Shown here piece after piece: positions 1 through 7,016 of a DNA stretch of 18,027 nt (its first letter is position 1; the number at the start of each line of letters is the position of its first letter). Origin of the DNA: JBJEXX01 sp051886215 (GTDB lineage Bacteria; Bacillota_I; Bacilli_A; RF39; UBA660). The position numbers and the translations under genes were made by a program. The stretch covers positions 1 to 18,027 of the forward strand of contig JBJEXX010000049.1 in the NCBI GenBank assembly GCA_051886215.1, read 5' to 3'. Under the pieces are notes generated by a model. It searched no databases, was not told the origin of the DNA, and saw only the letters and a list, made by a program, of their open reading frames with translations.

Positions 1-91
1 TACTATTTAGGAATCCTATAACAGTTTCTTCTAAATCATCAACTAATTTAATTTTAAATTCAGTTCTTGAATCTTCTATAGTTCCTACCAT
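1..91 (-). CDS. AlbA_2 / Schlafen-like DNA-binding domain protein (5' end only)
   Basis: Only the first 30 codons are in the window; the gene runs off the left edge. The peptide contains EFKIKLVDDLEETVIGFLN, which matches the start of AlbA_2 (divergent AAA_4, Schlafen-like) domains, where an E-F-K motif is followed by an acidic helix and a conserved FLN. Family members are usually predicted transcriptional regulators or ATP/nucleic-acid-binding proteins, often next to mobile or defence genes. I chose the ATG at 91 because GGAGG lies 7 nt upstream. An in-frame ATG at 124 preceded by AGGA would add 11 residues and cannot be excluded. The gene is divergent from the kinase at 280, and three repeats lie between them. 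The family call rests on a short fragment. Confidence 0.6.
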   Translation of the reverse strand, partial: MVGTIEDSRTEFKIKLVDDLEETVIGFLNS

Positions 92-130
92 ATTTTTACC
101 TCCAATTATTGCTAAATTAATCATATCACA

Positions 131-163
131 TTTCCTAGTATTTTCCTAGTAAATTTCCTAGTA
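131..163. repeat. Three direct repeats TTTCCTAGTA, one helical turn apart
   Basis: The 10-mer TTTCCTAGTA occurs three times without mismatch at 131-140, 142-151 and 154-163. Start-to-start distances are 11 and 12 bp, so the copies face roughly the same side of the helix. They sit between the divergent AlbA_2-like and kinase genes, just upstream of the former's start. This arrangement suits cooperative binding by a regulator, possibly the AlbA_2-domain protein itself. That role is inference. Confidence 0.7.
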
Positions 164-233
164 TTTTTAGAATTCAATAGTTTTATTTTTTAAGACACGT
201 TGTGAACTAAATTTATTAATTGTCTAAGTTATA

Positions 234-242
234 TGTTATAAT
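234..242 (+). promoter_or_regulatory. Extended -10 promoter of the kinase gene
   Basis: A perfect TGTTATAAT is present, with TATAAT at 237-242. The candidate -35 (TTTATT at 213-218, 18-bp spacer) is weak, as is common for extended -10 promoters. Transcription should start near 249, giving a leader of about 30 nt that carries the AGGAAG ribosome site at 267-272. Confidence 0.6.
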
Positions 243-279
243 TTAGATAAGCAAATTTATTTAGTTAGGAAGTGATAAC

Positions 280-1824
280 ATGACAACAAAAGAATTAACA
301 AATTTTTATGGTTTTTTAGAAGATTTATCTACATATAATAATTTTCCTATTGAAGAAGAAGATTTTTTGAATAAAATAAAATCGTTAAAAAAAGAGTATA
401 GAAATGCAAATATAGAAATTCCAAATGAAATTAAAATGACTAAAAACACTTATGATTTCAGAAGTGAAATGCAAAAGATGGGCGGATATAAAGAAAGAAG
501 AGAAAGACTTAAAGAAATAATTTATCCTTTGATTGATTTTAAAGAAGAAAATGAAGAATGGATTCTTAATAAAGAAAAAATATCTCAAAGCGAATTAAAC
601 AACTTTATAAAAAATAATAATTATACATTAAAAACCACATATGGTGACTTGAAAAATATTTCTTTAAATTCTAAATCTGGTGGAAGTGGTATTGTTTATT
701 TTGGAACTTTAAATAAAACTGATGTTGCTATAAAATTCATGTTAAATACAGATTCAAAAAAGAAAAAAAGATTTTTATGTGAGTTTATTAATGTAATAAT
801 GGGAATTGACAATTACGAAAATATAGTAAAACAATTTTTTTATGAAGAAATAAAGATTAACAATCAAAAAGTGCCAATAATTGTTATGAAAAAATATATT
901 AATCATTTAGAATATAAAGAAAAAATATCTCAAGATGAATTAATTTCTTGTTTTTCTCAAATTACACATGCTGTTCAAAAATTACATAATAATGGAATTA
1001 TACATAGAGATTTAAAACCACAAAACATTTTGATTGATGAAGAAAATAAATTAAATATTTCCGATTTTGGAATAGCATATTATAACAATGAATTATATGA
1101 ATTAACTGGAAACACAGAAAAAAGCGAAAGATTAGCAAATTTTGATTTTTCTGCTCCTGAACAAAGAAATAGTAATTTAGAACCTACTAAAGCTACAGAT
1201 ATATATGCAATAGGACAAATTATGTATTGGCTTGTTTATGGTTATACACATAAAGGTACTCACAGAAAAGCAATAACTGAAAAATATAGTGGTCCAAGAA
1301 TGGATATTTTAGATAATATTATTGATAAATGTATATGTAATGACCCAAAAGATAGATATCAATCGATTGAAGAAATTTACAAGGATATTAAAATTGTTGC
1401 AAGTCATTCAAAACATACGTTACAAACAAATACTATTAAAAAGCAAAAATTAGATACAATAGAAGTAAAGGAAAGACTAACAGACATAATTAACAATATT
1501 GCTTTTACAGTAAATTATGATGAGTTTGGGAATGAATATTTATATCGTTCATTTAAAACATATAATGAATTTAATAAAGGAATGATATTAGAATTTATAA
1601 AAAACATACCTGAAAAAGCGAAAAATCTATTATTTTATGATGAAGTATATTTTTCTGATTTTTGTAATGGAACATTTGATGATCAAAGAAAATTAAAAAA
1701 AGAATACTTTATTAATTTATATGAGTTATATATTCAAATAAAAGATGATGATGAAATGCTATCTCCATTTTTAACATATATTATTAAAACATTAAATGAT
1801 AATTGTTTTGAACTACCATTTTAA
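280..1824 (+). CDS. Cytoplasmic Ser/Thr protein kinase with unknown flanking domains
   Basis: 514 residues, Hanks-type kinase. Visible motifs are the Gly-rich loop GGSGIVYFG (134-142), VAIK with ATP-anchoring Lys152, the catalytic loop HRDLKPQN (Asp244, Asn249), DFG at 262-264, APE at 292-294 and the conserved Asp of TDIYAIG (307). All residues needed for phosphotransfer are present, so it should be active. Two regions are not recognised: a charged N-terminal part (1-125) and a helical C-terminal part (about 390-514). There is no membrane segment and no PASTA repeat, so it is not a PrkC/StkP cell-wall kinase. The start follows AGGAAG with 7-nt spacing. The gene is alone on its strand, divergent from an AlbA_2-like gene and convergent with a nuclease/SWIM cluster. 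A role in defence or regulation is possible, but the substrate is unknown. Confidence 0.9.
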   Translation: MTTKELTNFYGFLEDLSTYNNFPIEEEDFLNKIKSLKKEYRNANIEIPNEIKMTKNTYDFRSEMQKMGGYKERRERLKEIIYPLIDFKEENEEWILNKEKISQSELNNFIKNNNYTLKTTYGDLKNISLNSKSGGSGIVYFGTLNKTDVAIKFMLNTDSKKKKRFLCEFINVIMGIDNYENIVKQFFYEEIKINNQKVPIIVMKKYINHLEYKEKISQDELISCFSQITHAVQKLHNNGIIHRDLKPQNILIDEENKLNISDFGIAYYNNELYELTGNTEKSERLANFDFSAPEQRNSNLEPTKATDIYAIGQIMYWLVYGYTHKGTHRKAITEKYSGPRMDILDNIIDKCICNDPKDRYQSIEEIYKDIKIVASHSKHTLQTNTIKKQKLDTIEVKERLTDIINNIAFTVNYDEFGNEYLYRSFKTYNEFNKGMILEFIKNIPEKAKNLLFYDEVYFSDFCNGTFDDQRKLKKEYFINLYELYIQIKDDDEMLSPFLTYIIKTLNDNCFELPF

Positions 1825-1858
1825 TTTACTTTAATATGCAAAATCATTCTTATTACGA

Positions 1859-1970
1859 TATAATTAATACATCAAATACAAACGAATTTGTTTATCGAAA
1901 GTGTGCATTACCCCTTTGGTAATCGCTCCATTAGAAAATAATGTCGAACTTTGTCGAGTTCGATTTTTTT
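1859..1970 (+). ncRNA. Candidate small RNA: four hairpins ending in a terminator
   Basis: A TATAAT at 1859-1864 (no good -35) would start a transcript near 1871. It would fold into four consecutive hairpins: ACAAA/TTTGT (1878-1891, CGAA loop), ATTACC/GGTAAT (1907-1923, CCTTT loop), CATTA/TAATG (1929-1943, GAAAA loop) and directly abutting TCGAACT/AGTTCGA (1944-1963), followed by seven T. The stretch 1894-1963 is clearly richer in G+C than its surroundings. It does not match any RNA family I know. It could instead be only the structured 3' UTR and terminator of the kinase mRNA. Confidence 0.4.
1944..1970 (+). terminator. Rho-independent terminator after the kinase / candidate RNA
   Basis: Perfect 7-bp stem TCGAACT/AGTTCGA with loop TTGTCG, then TTTTTTT at 1964-1970. 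It lies about 120 nt after the kinase stop codon and acts on the plus strand only, since no T run follows it on the minus strand. Confidence 0.85.
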
Positions 1971-2004
1971 AATATATAAAAGAGTTAGACTTAATATCCA
2001 ACTC
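1971..2004 (-). terminator. Terminator overlapping the end of the SWIM gene
   Basis: Read on the minus strand, GAGTTGGA (2004-1997) pairs with TCTAACTC (1989-1982): 8 bp including one G-U, with a 7-nt loop, then TTTTATATATT. The 5' arm lies in the last codons of the SWIM gene and its stop codon is in the loop. Confidence 0.6.
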
Positions 2005-2443
2005 TATCTCTTATAAAATTATCGTACAACCAATCTACTTGATATAGGCACTCTAAAAGAGTCTCTTCTAATTCTTTTTTAGACATTGATTTTATATATT
2101 TTCGCATTTTTATTTCTAATTCTTGTTCATATTCTTCAACTTTTCTATTATGTTCATCAATTTCATCCATAAACTGTTTTGCCTTTTCAGGAAAAATTGC
2201 AAAATATAATGCTACCATATGTTTGCAAACAATTTTCGTTCCTTCAGCATGTGGGCAATTACAGTATGAATTCTTTTTAGGATGTTCTATATCAATAGTA
2301 ACGTCATACACTTTATTACTTCCCTTAACTTTTCCAGAGTATTTGGAGTTTTCTATGTGTTTAAAAGAAATAATTTTTTTATTTTTAAAATAGTCATAGC
2401 CTCTAAATTGAGATTGTAAGCTAGCACTTCTATATAATTCCAT
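1991..2443 (-). CDS. SWIM zinc-finger domain protein
   Basis: 150 residues. A SWIM-type zinc finger CxCx9CxH is formed by Cys61, Cys63, Cys73 and His75, in a context (KNSYCNCPHAEG...CKHMVAL) typical of the family. SWIM fingers bind DNA or protein partners and occur in SWI/SNF-type helicases, transposases and small stand-alone proteins; here the domain is alone. Residues 85-140 are highly charged and probably a helical or coiled-coil tail. The start is supported by AGGTGA 7 nt upstream. It is the last gene of a minus-strand cluster, 18 bp after the NIF3-like gene. The specific function is unknown. Confidence 0.85.
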   Translation of the reverse strand: MELYRSASLQSQFRGYDYFKNKKIISFKHIENSKYSGKVKGSNKVYDVTIDIEHPKKNSYCNCPHAEGTKIVCKHMVALYFAIFPEKAKQFMDEIDEHNRKVEEYEQELEIKMRKYIKSMSKKELEETLLECLYQVDWLYDNFIRDRVGY

Positions 2444-2461
2444 CTTATATCACCTATCACC

Positions 2462-2803
2462 TTAATTTAAATTTGATTCATCAATCAAAGGAACAATATC
2501 TATTGCAGGTTCTTCGTAGGGATGTACTTCTTTTAATTTAGAAATTATTGTTTTAACTTTATCTATATCACAAACAAATTCTAATTTTTCTTCTTCTACA
2601 AACTCTAGTTTGTTATTTTTACCAATATATGGATTAGCATTATCGTTCGGTTTAAATGTCCCAACACTTTTTACTGAACTTGTGCAATATTCATAATTCC
2701 CAATAACACCCGCACCTGATTCACATACTACATTTCTAACTTTTTCTACATTTTCTATTGGTATTGTCACAAATATTTTTACTCTATTAATGTTTATATT
2801 CAT
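2462..2803 (-). CDS. Stand-alone NIF3/YqfO PII-like domain protein
   Basis: 113 residues matching the PII/CutA-like domain normally inserted in or fused to YqfO/NIF3 (GTP cyclohydrolase 1 type 2-like) proteins. Signature stretches are SGAGVIGNYEYC, GTFKPNDNANPYIG, KLEFVEEEKLEFV and the terminal HPYEEPAIDIVPL. The metal-binding NIF3 core domain is absent, as in other single-domain members. Such proteins are thought to form trimeric ferredoxin-like folds that may bind metal or a small ligand; the biochemical role is not established. The start codon overlaps the stop of the upstream nuclease gene (ATGA), with GGAGG about 10 nt upstream inside that gene, so the two should be translationally coupled. 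Confidence 0.85.
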   Translation of the reverse strand: MNININRVKIFVTIPIENVEKVRNVVCESGAGVIGNYEYCTSSVKSVGTFKPNDNANPYIGKNNKLEFVEEEKLEFVCDIDKVKTIISKLKEVHPYEEPAIDIVPLIDESNLN

Positions 2804-3711
2804 TCTGAATCTTCCTCCAATCTTTTTTCTATATCTTCAATACTTGGTAAAGTGTTTTCTAAAAACTCTGGTATTTCTGATAAAATTTTATATTCACTTA
2901 CGCCAATTGGTTTATTGATATCCTTTAATGCTAATTCAGCAGTTACTCTTTTCTTATCTTTACATAGCAGTATTCCAAATGTTGGATTATCATTTTTGTC
3001 TTTAATATATTTATCAACAGCACTTAAATAAAAATTAAGCTTCCCTGCATATTCGGGTTTAAATTCGGTTGTCTTTAATTCGATTACAACGTAACTTCTA
3101 ACTTTTAAATTATAAAATAATAAATCTAAATAATAATCCTCATTTTCAATTTCTAAATGATATTGTCTTCCGACGAATGCAAATCCATTTCCAAGTTCTA
3201 ATAATAATTTGGTTATATTAGCAGTTAGTTCTCTTTCAATATCTAATTCTTTCAAATCCTTATCAGCAGTTATAAAATCAAATATGTAGGGATTCTTTAG
3301 CAACTCTTTTGCTTGTTCGTTATTGGGAGATGGCAATGTTTCATCAAAATTAGTTGTTTTATTTTCTAATAATGCCTGTCTTTCATATAATTTACTTGCT
3401 ATTTGATGAGTTAATATTGAAACAGACCAACCATTTTCTATTGTTTCTTTTGCATACCACTTTCTGATTTCTTTATCTTTAACTTTATCTAATAATACCT
3501 GATTATGATTCCAAGACAATTTTGCAAGGACTCCTTGCAAAAATTCATCGTTATCAAATTCAGTAGCAAATTTTTGCATATATCTTAAATTTCTTGCTGA
3601 CATACCTTTTAATGTAGGAAACTCCATTTTTAAATCTTTTGCTAAAGTATCTATAAAAGATGAACCCCATTTATTGTTTTCAATTAGTTTTAAACAAATA
3701 TTGTAATACAT
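2800..3711 (-). CDS. YhcG/DUF1016-family PD-(D/E)XK nuclease, N-terminally truncated
   Basis: 303 residues. The N-terminal DUF1016 part contains NKWGSSFIDTLAKDL, MSARNLRYMQKF and LSWNHNQVLLDKV. The C-terminal nuclease part contains ELGNGFAFVGRQYHLEI, YYLDLLFYN with Asp196, and VIELK with Glu211/Lys213, so the catalytic core D...ExK is intact. Family members are usually about 340-380 residues and begin with some 40 further residues before the LYWxIG motif. Here the ORF begins inside that motif (MYYNICLKLI) and an in-frame TAA lies only 9 nt upstream. The ATG has no proper ribosome site. It overlaps the end of the upstream ORF by 22 nt, so it may rely on coupling or be a remnant. YhcG-type proteins are associated with DNA processing and restriction/defence loci. 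Confidence 0.85.
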   Translation of the reverse strand: MYYNICLKLIENNKWGSSFIDTLAKDLKMEFPTLKGMSARNLRYMQKFATEFDNDEFLQGVLAKLSWNHNQVLLDKVKDKEIRKWYAKETIENGWSVSILTHQIASKLYERQALLENKTTNFDETLPSPNNEQAKELLKNPYIFDFITADKDLKELDIERELTANITKLLLELGNGFAFVGRQYHLEIENEDYYLDLLFYNLKVRSYVVIELKTTEFKPEYAGKLNFYLSAVDKYIKDKNDNPTFGILLCKDKKRVTAELALKDINKPIGVSEYKILSEIPEFLENTLPSIEDIEKRLEEDSE

Positions 3712-3980
3712 TCTTCTTTAGCTTTTTCAGAATCAAAAAAAATCTTATTTTCATTTTCATCATATAATCCTGCCCATTCCGCATCTTCAATATATTTATC
3801 TGATATTGCAAGATTTTTTAAAGTTGTAAATACCTCTGCTTCGTTTAAATATTTATTATCAATGAAGTACTGAATATAACCACTAATTTTCAATTTGTCT
3901 TCATCAGTTAAATTTTTATTTAAGATAAGTGAATAATAAGTTAAATATGCTTCTTTTTCAGAAACTCCTAGTTGTTTCAA
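3690..3980 (-). pseudogene. Downstream part of a frameshifted small protein gene
   Basis: 96 codons in the frame following the A7 tract at 3982-3988. The only start available is TTG at 3980, which has no ribosome site and has a stop codon (TAA) 9 nt upstream. Removing one A from the tract joins it in frame with the ORF above (…YIKAVK continuing into KLKQLGVSEKEAYL), giving one protein of about 180 residues. The product is hydrophilic and mostly helical, with AGLYDENENKIFF near the end; I do not recognise the family. Its last six residues (CITIFV) are read out of frame from yhcG-like DNA, suggesting that its true C-terminus was lost in the same event that removed the 5' end of the nuclease gene. 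Confidence 0.6.
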
Positions 3981-4224
3981 CTTTTTTTACAGCTTTAATA
4001 TATTGTTCATCTTCCACAAATGATAAACTTTTTGCTTCTTTCAAAAAATTCTCACAAGAAAAAGTTATTTTATCATTATATGGATTTTCTTCTTTAACAA
4101 TCGTGTATGGCATATAAATAAAACTAGCAATACTTGCTGATACATATATACAAAGTAAAGTTTTTCCAATATTTGCCCTTTTTGATTTATTATCATTTGA
4201 ATGAAAATATTTAGAATTCTTCAT
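3958..4224 (-). CDS. Membrane-anchored hypothetical protein, N-terminal part of a split gene
   Basis: 88 residues. A basic N-terminus (MKNSKYFHSNDNKSKRAN) precedes one hydrophobic segment at about 21-43 (TLLCIYVSASIASFIYMPYTIV), then a charged extracellular or cytoplasmic part. This looks like a membrane anchor or uncleaved signal. The last residues (VETTRSF) follow the A7 tract and probably result from a frameshift; the natural continuation is the ORF at 3690-3980. The start is supported by AAGGATG 8-10 nt upstream and a promoter at 4249-4277. Family not recognised. Possible explanations are a true mutation, a sequencing error in the homopolymer, or slippage-controlled expression. Confidence 0.6.
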   Translation of the reverse strand: MKNSKYFHSNDNKSKRANIGKTLLCIYVSASIASFIYMPYTIVKEENPYNDKITFSCENFLKEAKSLSFVEDEQYIKAVKKVETTRSF

Positions 4225-4248
4225 AAAAGCACATCCTTTATATAATGT

Positions 4249-4277
4249 ATTATAAAATATATAAAGTAGATAGTAAA
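4249..4277 (-). promoter_or_regulatory. Promoter of the small membrane protein / nuclease cluster
   Basis: On the minus strand, TTTACT (4277-4272) and a perfect TATAAT (4254-4249) are separated by 17 bp. The start codon follows at 4224. It probably drives the whole minus-strand cluster down to 1991. The remaining intergenic DNA up to 4382 is plain AT-rich sequence. Confidence 0.45.
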
Positions 4278-4357
4278 CAATTCCAATAAAATATATATTT
4301 ATTTATTGTTAAATTATAAAATAATACTACATATATATAATAATCATTATTTTTTCT

Positions 4358-4385
4358 AAAAAAGAATATAATTCCAATTATTCTA
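4358..4385 (-). terminator. Weak terminator at the end of the ABC exporter operon
   Basis: On the minus strand the stop codon region forms an AT-rich hairpin, GAA plus TAATT pairing with AATTA plus TTC around GG with a 2-nt bulge, followed by TTTTTT (4363-4358). All pairs except two are A-T, so the strength is uncertain. Confidence 0.4.
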
Positions 4386-5987
4386 TACATTAATATTTTT
4401 ATATTCTTTTATTCCAAATTTCATTAAAATTAAATATAAAATTATAGAAACTATAGTTATAAAAAGTACATGTAATACTAATAATAAATCTAATTTTATA
4501 TAATCACTTAAAAATACTATTAATAAAATACTACCTATAAAAATACCTATTCCAATAAAAACAGAAATCATTGAACTCATACTTTGTTTTACTACTTCTG
4601 TATCATTAGTAAAGTTCATTTTAGGATATTTTAAATTAATAATTAACCCAATATTAGCGCTTATAAAAATAGTTAGTAGACCTATTAAAAGTATTAAAAT
4701 AATATAAAATAAACTTGGTCTAAATTTTATAAAAAATAAAATACTACTAAAAAGTAAAAATGGTAATTCAATCATAAAACAAGTAATTATTTTTGAATTT
4801 AATATTGTCTTTTCTTTAATTGGTAAACTCTTAGTAATATTCATAGTCTTCCCTTCTAAAGAAATACTAGAAGATGAAATTGAAGTCATTGATCCTACAA
4901 ATAAAATCAAGAAATAGAATAATACTGGTAAAGATAAATCAGAACTAACTCCATAATTTGCTAGAACCATATCAAAAATACCTTTTCCTTTAAAACATAA
5001 ATATATAGATACAATGACGCTTAACAATAATCCAAGCGAAGTATTAAACATATATACTGGTGAATAAAAATATCTTTTTAATTCTTTTCTTACTAATGAA
5101 ACAATTGGTTTTCTTTTAATAATAGTTTTATTTTTATTATTTGTTTTTTTACTTATACTTGTTTCTTTAGAACTAGAAATAATAGAAAAATAGAATTTTG
5201 CTCCTATTAAAATAAATAATATAAAAGAAACTATATTTACTAATAATAATTTTACTAATTCTAATAATTTAAATTGTGTTATTAAATTAATATATAATCC
5301 TAATGGATAATAAATACCTGTTAAGATATCATTAATACTAGTCGCTTTTGAAGCTATATCTTGTATAAAATTTTCTAAATTCATACTAAAATAAAATATT
5401 CCTAAAAATACAATAGTAGAAAGTAATGTCTGAATTATTTTTTTTGATTTAAATTTAGCAGAAGAAGATTTTATAATATAACCTAAAATACTAGATATAA
5501 CAGTTGGAATAATAGGAATTAATATAGTCATTAATAATGATATAAAATAAAAACTAACTCCTGGTCTTTCAAAATAAATAAATATTACAAAGGCTGGCAA
5601 TAAAAACATTAAATTATATATATATTGAAATAATAATAACTTAAATATTCTTACAAATAGTATTTGAGATTTCTTAATAGGAAGTGAAAATAATAAATCA
5701 TTATCTTTTGCTTCAAATAATATACCTTGAGATTTATATATTCCCTCAATAAAAGTCATTATAGTTACTAGCATAATAAACATACTTAACATAATATAAG
5801 TTAATTTAAAAGGTGCTAGTTTTTCAGCAATCATATATGCATATGTTCCAATAGAAATACCTACAACGATAAACAAAAAGATAGGAAATAATATCTTTTT
5901 TAGTTTACTAGAGTTTCTTTTAGTAGAATATTTAAACATATTCATATCTTGACTAAGAGCTGCTTTTAACAAAGACAACGTTTTCAT
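4383..5987 (-). CDS. ABC-2 type exporter permease
   Basis: 534 residues, strongly hydrophobic, with about 12 predicted membrane segments (for example near 32-52, 62-84, 113-135, 145-172, 187-203 and 240-265, then a second set after 310). A conserved family stretch, EAKDNDLLFSLPIKKSQI, follows the second segment, and a similar one (SLEGKTMNITKSLPIKEKTI) comes at about 377, so the protein looks like two related halves as in putative ABC exporter permeases. It is the membrane partner of the ATPase encoded upstream; the stop and start codons overlap (TAATG), with AGGAG in the end of the ATPase gene. The substrate is unknown. The location in an envelope-stress operon suggests a lipid, peptide or antibiotic, but this is inference. 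Confidence 0.85.
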   Translation of the reverse strand: MKTLSLLKAALSQDMNMFKYSTKRNSSKLKKILFPIFLFIVVGISIGTYAYMIAEKLAPFKLTYIMLSMFIMLVTIMTFIEGIYKSQGILFEAKDNDLLFSLPIKKSQILFVRIFKLLLFQYIYNLMFLLPAFVIFIYFERPGVSFYFISLLMTILIPIIPTVISSILGYIIKSSSAKFKSKKIIQTLLSTIVFLGIFYFSMNLENFIQDIASKATSINDILTGIYYPLGLYINLITQFKLLELVKLLLVNIVSFILFILIGAKFYFSIISSSKETSISKKTNNKNKTIIKRKPIVSLVRKELKRYFYSPVYMFNTSLGLLLSVIVSIYLCFKGKGIFDMVLANYGVSSDLSLPVLFYFLILFVGSMTSISSSSISLEGKTMNITKSLPIKEKTILNSKIITCFMIELPFLLFSSILFFIKFRPSLFYIILILLIGLLTIFISANIGLIINLKYPKMNFTNDTEVVKQSMSSMISVFIGIGIFIGSILLIVFLSDYIKLDLLLVLHVLFITIVSIILYLILMKFGIKEYKNINV

Positions 5988-6697
5988 TATTTTTCTCCTA
6001 ACTCAAGGAATACTTTTTCTAGTGAAGAATCTCCCTTAATATCTTTCATTTTTCCTATTTTAACAATATTTCCATTTTTGATAATAGCAACTCTATCACA
6101 TAATTTTTCAGCAACATCCAAAATATGAGTAGAAAAGAAAATTATTTTTCCTTCTTTAGTCATTTCTTTCATTACATTTTTAATATCAAAGACAGCTTTT
6201 GGATCTAAACCAACAAAAGGTTCATCCATTATTAGTACATTCGGATTATGAGCAAGAGCAGCCATTAACGCTACTTTTTGTTTCATACCATGAGAAAAAG
6301 AAGAAATATCATCATTTAATTTACTTTCCATTTCAAACATTTTAGAATATTTCTCGATATTTTCTTTTCTAATTTCAAATGGAGTATCATACATATCACA
6401 AACAAAATTAATAAAATCAAGTGCGGTCATATTTTCATAAAGATCTGGATTATCTGGTACATAAGCCATTTCTAATTTACATCCCATTGGATCTTTTTTT
6501 ATAGATTTATGATTAATAAAAATATCTCCTTCTTCAAAATCAAGTATTCCTACTAAAGATTTAATCATCGTAGTCTTACCGGCCCCATTATGACCAATAA
6601 ATGCAAATATCTCTCCATCTTTTATATCAAAACTAATATTATTAATTGCTCTCTTTTCTCCATTATAAGTTTTACTAACGTTTTTAATTTCTATCAT
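5987..6697 (-). CDS. ABC transporter ATP-binding protein (EcsA/CcmA-like)
   Basis: 236 residues with every nucleotide-binding motif: Walker A GHNGAGKTT (35-43), an ABC signature of the variant form FSHGMKQK (about 134-141), Walker B VLIMDEPF with catalytic Glu, D-loop GLDP and the switch His in FFSTHIL. The SHGMK signature and short length fit ATPases paired with ABC-2 permeases such as EcsAB. I start at ATG 6697 because AGGA then sits 10 nt upstream; the ATG at 6706 directly abuts AGGAAG (2-nt gap) and is less likely, though it would only add three residues. Coupled by a 1-nt overlap to the permease gene. It energises the exporter from the cytoplasmic face. Confidence 0.93.
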   Translation of the reverse strand: MIEIKNVSKTYNGEKRAINNISFDIKDGEIFAFIGHNGAGKTTMIKSLVGILDFEEGDIFINHKSIKKDPMGCKLEMAYVPDNPDLYENMTALDFINFVCDMYDTPFEIRKENIEKYSKMFEMESKLNDDISSFSHGMKQKVALMAALAHNPNVLIMDEPFVGLDPKAVFDIKNVMKEMTKEGKIIFFSTHILDVAEKLCDRVAIIKNGNIVKIGKMKDIKGDSSLEKVFLELGEK

Positions 6698-6747
6698 TTT
6701 TATCATCTTCCTTTTTTTATTTGATTATTAGTTGATTACTTAAAACA

Positions 6748-6999
6748 CTATCTAACCTTCTTTATACCAGAACCTATTGCCTCACCAATTAGCATTCCTA
6801 GACCCAAAAATATTCCTAAATGTCCATCATCAAATAAATTTCCTAGTAAAAGACCAATACTCATTCCTATACACATTCCTTCATTAATATAAGTACCCTT
6901 TTCTGATTTTTTATTTTCTTTATTACAATTAACTACAATAATCGCAATAGAAATTCCCATTATTATAAATGGTAAAGCCGCTAATACAAAATCTTTCAT
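6748..6999 (-). CDS. Small glycine-rich membrane protein
   Basis: 83 residues. A first membrane segment (about 4-24) is followed by a short charged loop with NKENKKSEKG. Then comes a glycine-rich hydrophobic part (about 41-77, GMSIGLLLGN and FLGLGMLIGEAIGSG) that resembles glycine-zipper packing and may form one or two more segments. It ends with the basic tail KKVR. The start is supported by AAAGGAAA 6-7 nt upstream. It lies between the zinc-ribbon and ABC ATPase genes of the operon. It could be an accessory subunit of the exporter. I do not recognise a named family. Confidence 0.75.
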   Translation of the reverse strand: MKDFVLAALPFIIMGISIAIIVVNCNKENKKSEKGTYINEGMCIGMSIGLLLGNLFDDGHLGIFLGLGMLIGEAIGSGIKKVR

Positions 7000-7016
7000 A
7001 ATTAATTTCCTTTATT

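Noticed and set aside
131..163. Short CRISPR-like array
   Set aside because: The units are 10 bp with only 1-2 bp between copies, so there are no spacers; they are operator-like direct repeats.
280..1824. PrkC/StkP-type cell-wall kinase
   Set aside because: No transmembrane segment and no PASTA repeats; the extra domains are of other kinds.
1859..1970. tracrRNA or other CRISPR-associated RNA
   Set aside because: The serial hairpins recall a tracrRNA tail, but there is no cas gene, repeat array or anti-repeat in the window.
3690..3980. Independent gene starting at the TTG at 3980
   Set aside because: There is no ribosome site, and its frame joins the upstream ORF seamlessly if one A is dropped.
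4225..4382. Replication origin or attachment site in the AT-rich gap
   Set aside because: No DnaA boxes, iterons or direct-repeat borders were found; a promoter and a weak terminator explain the gap.
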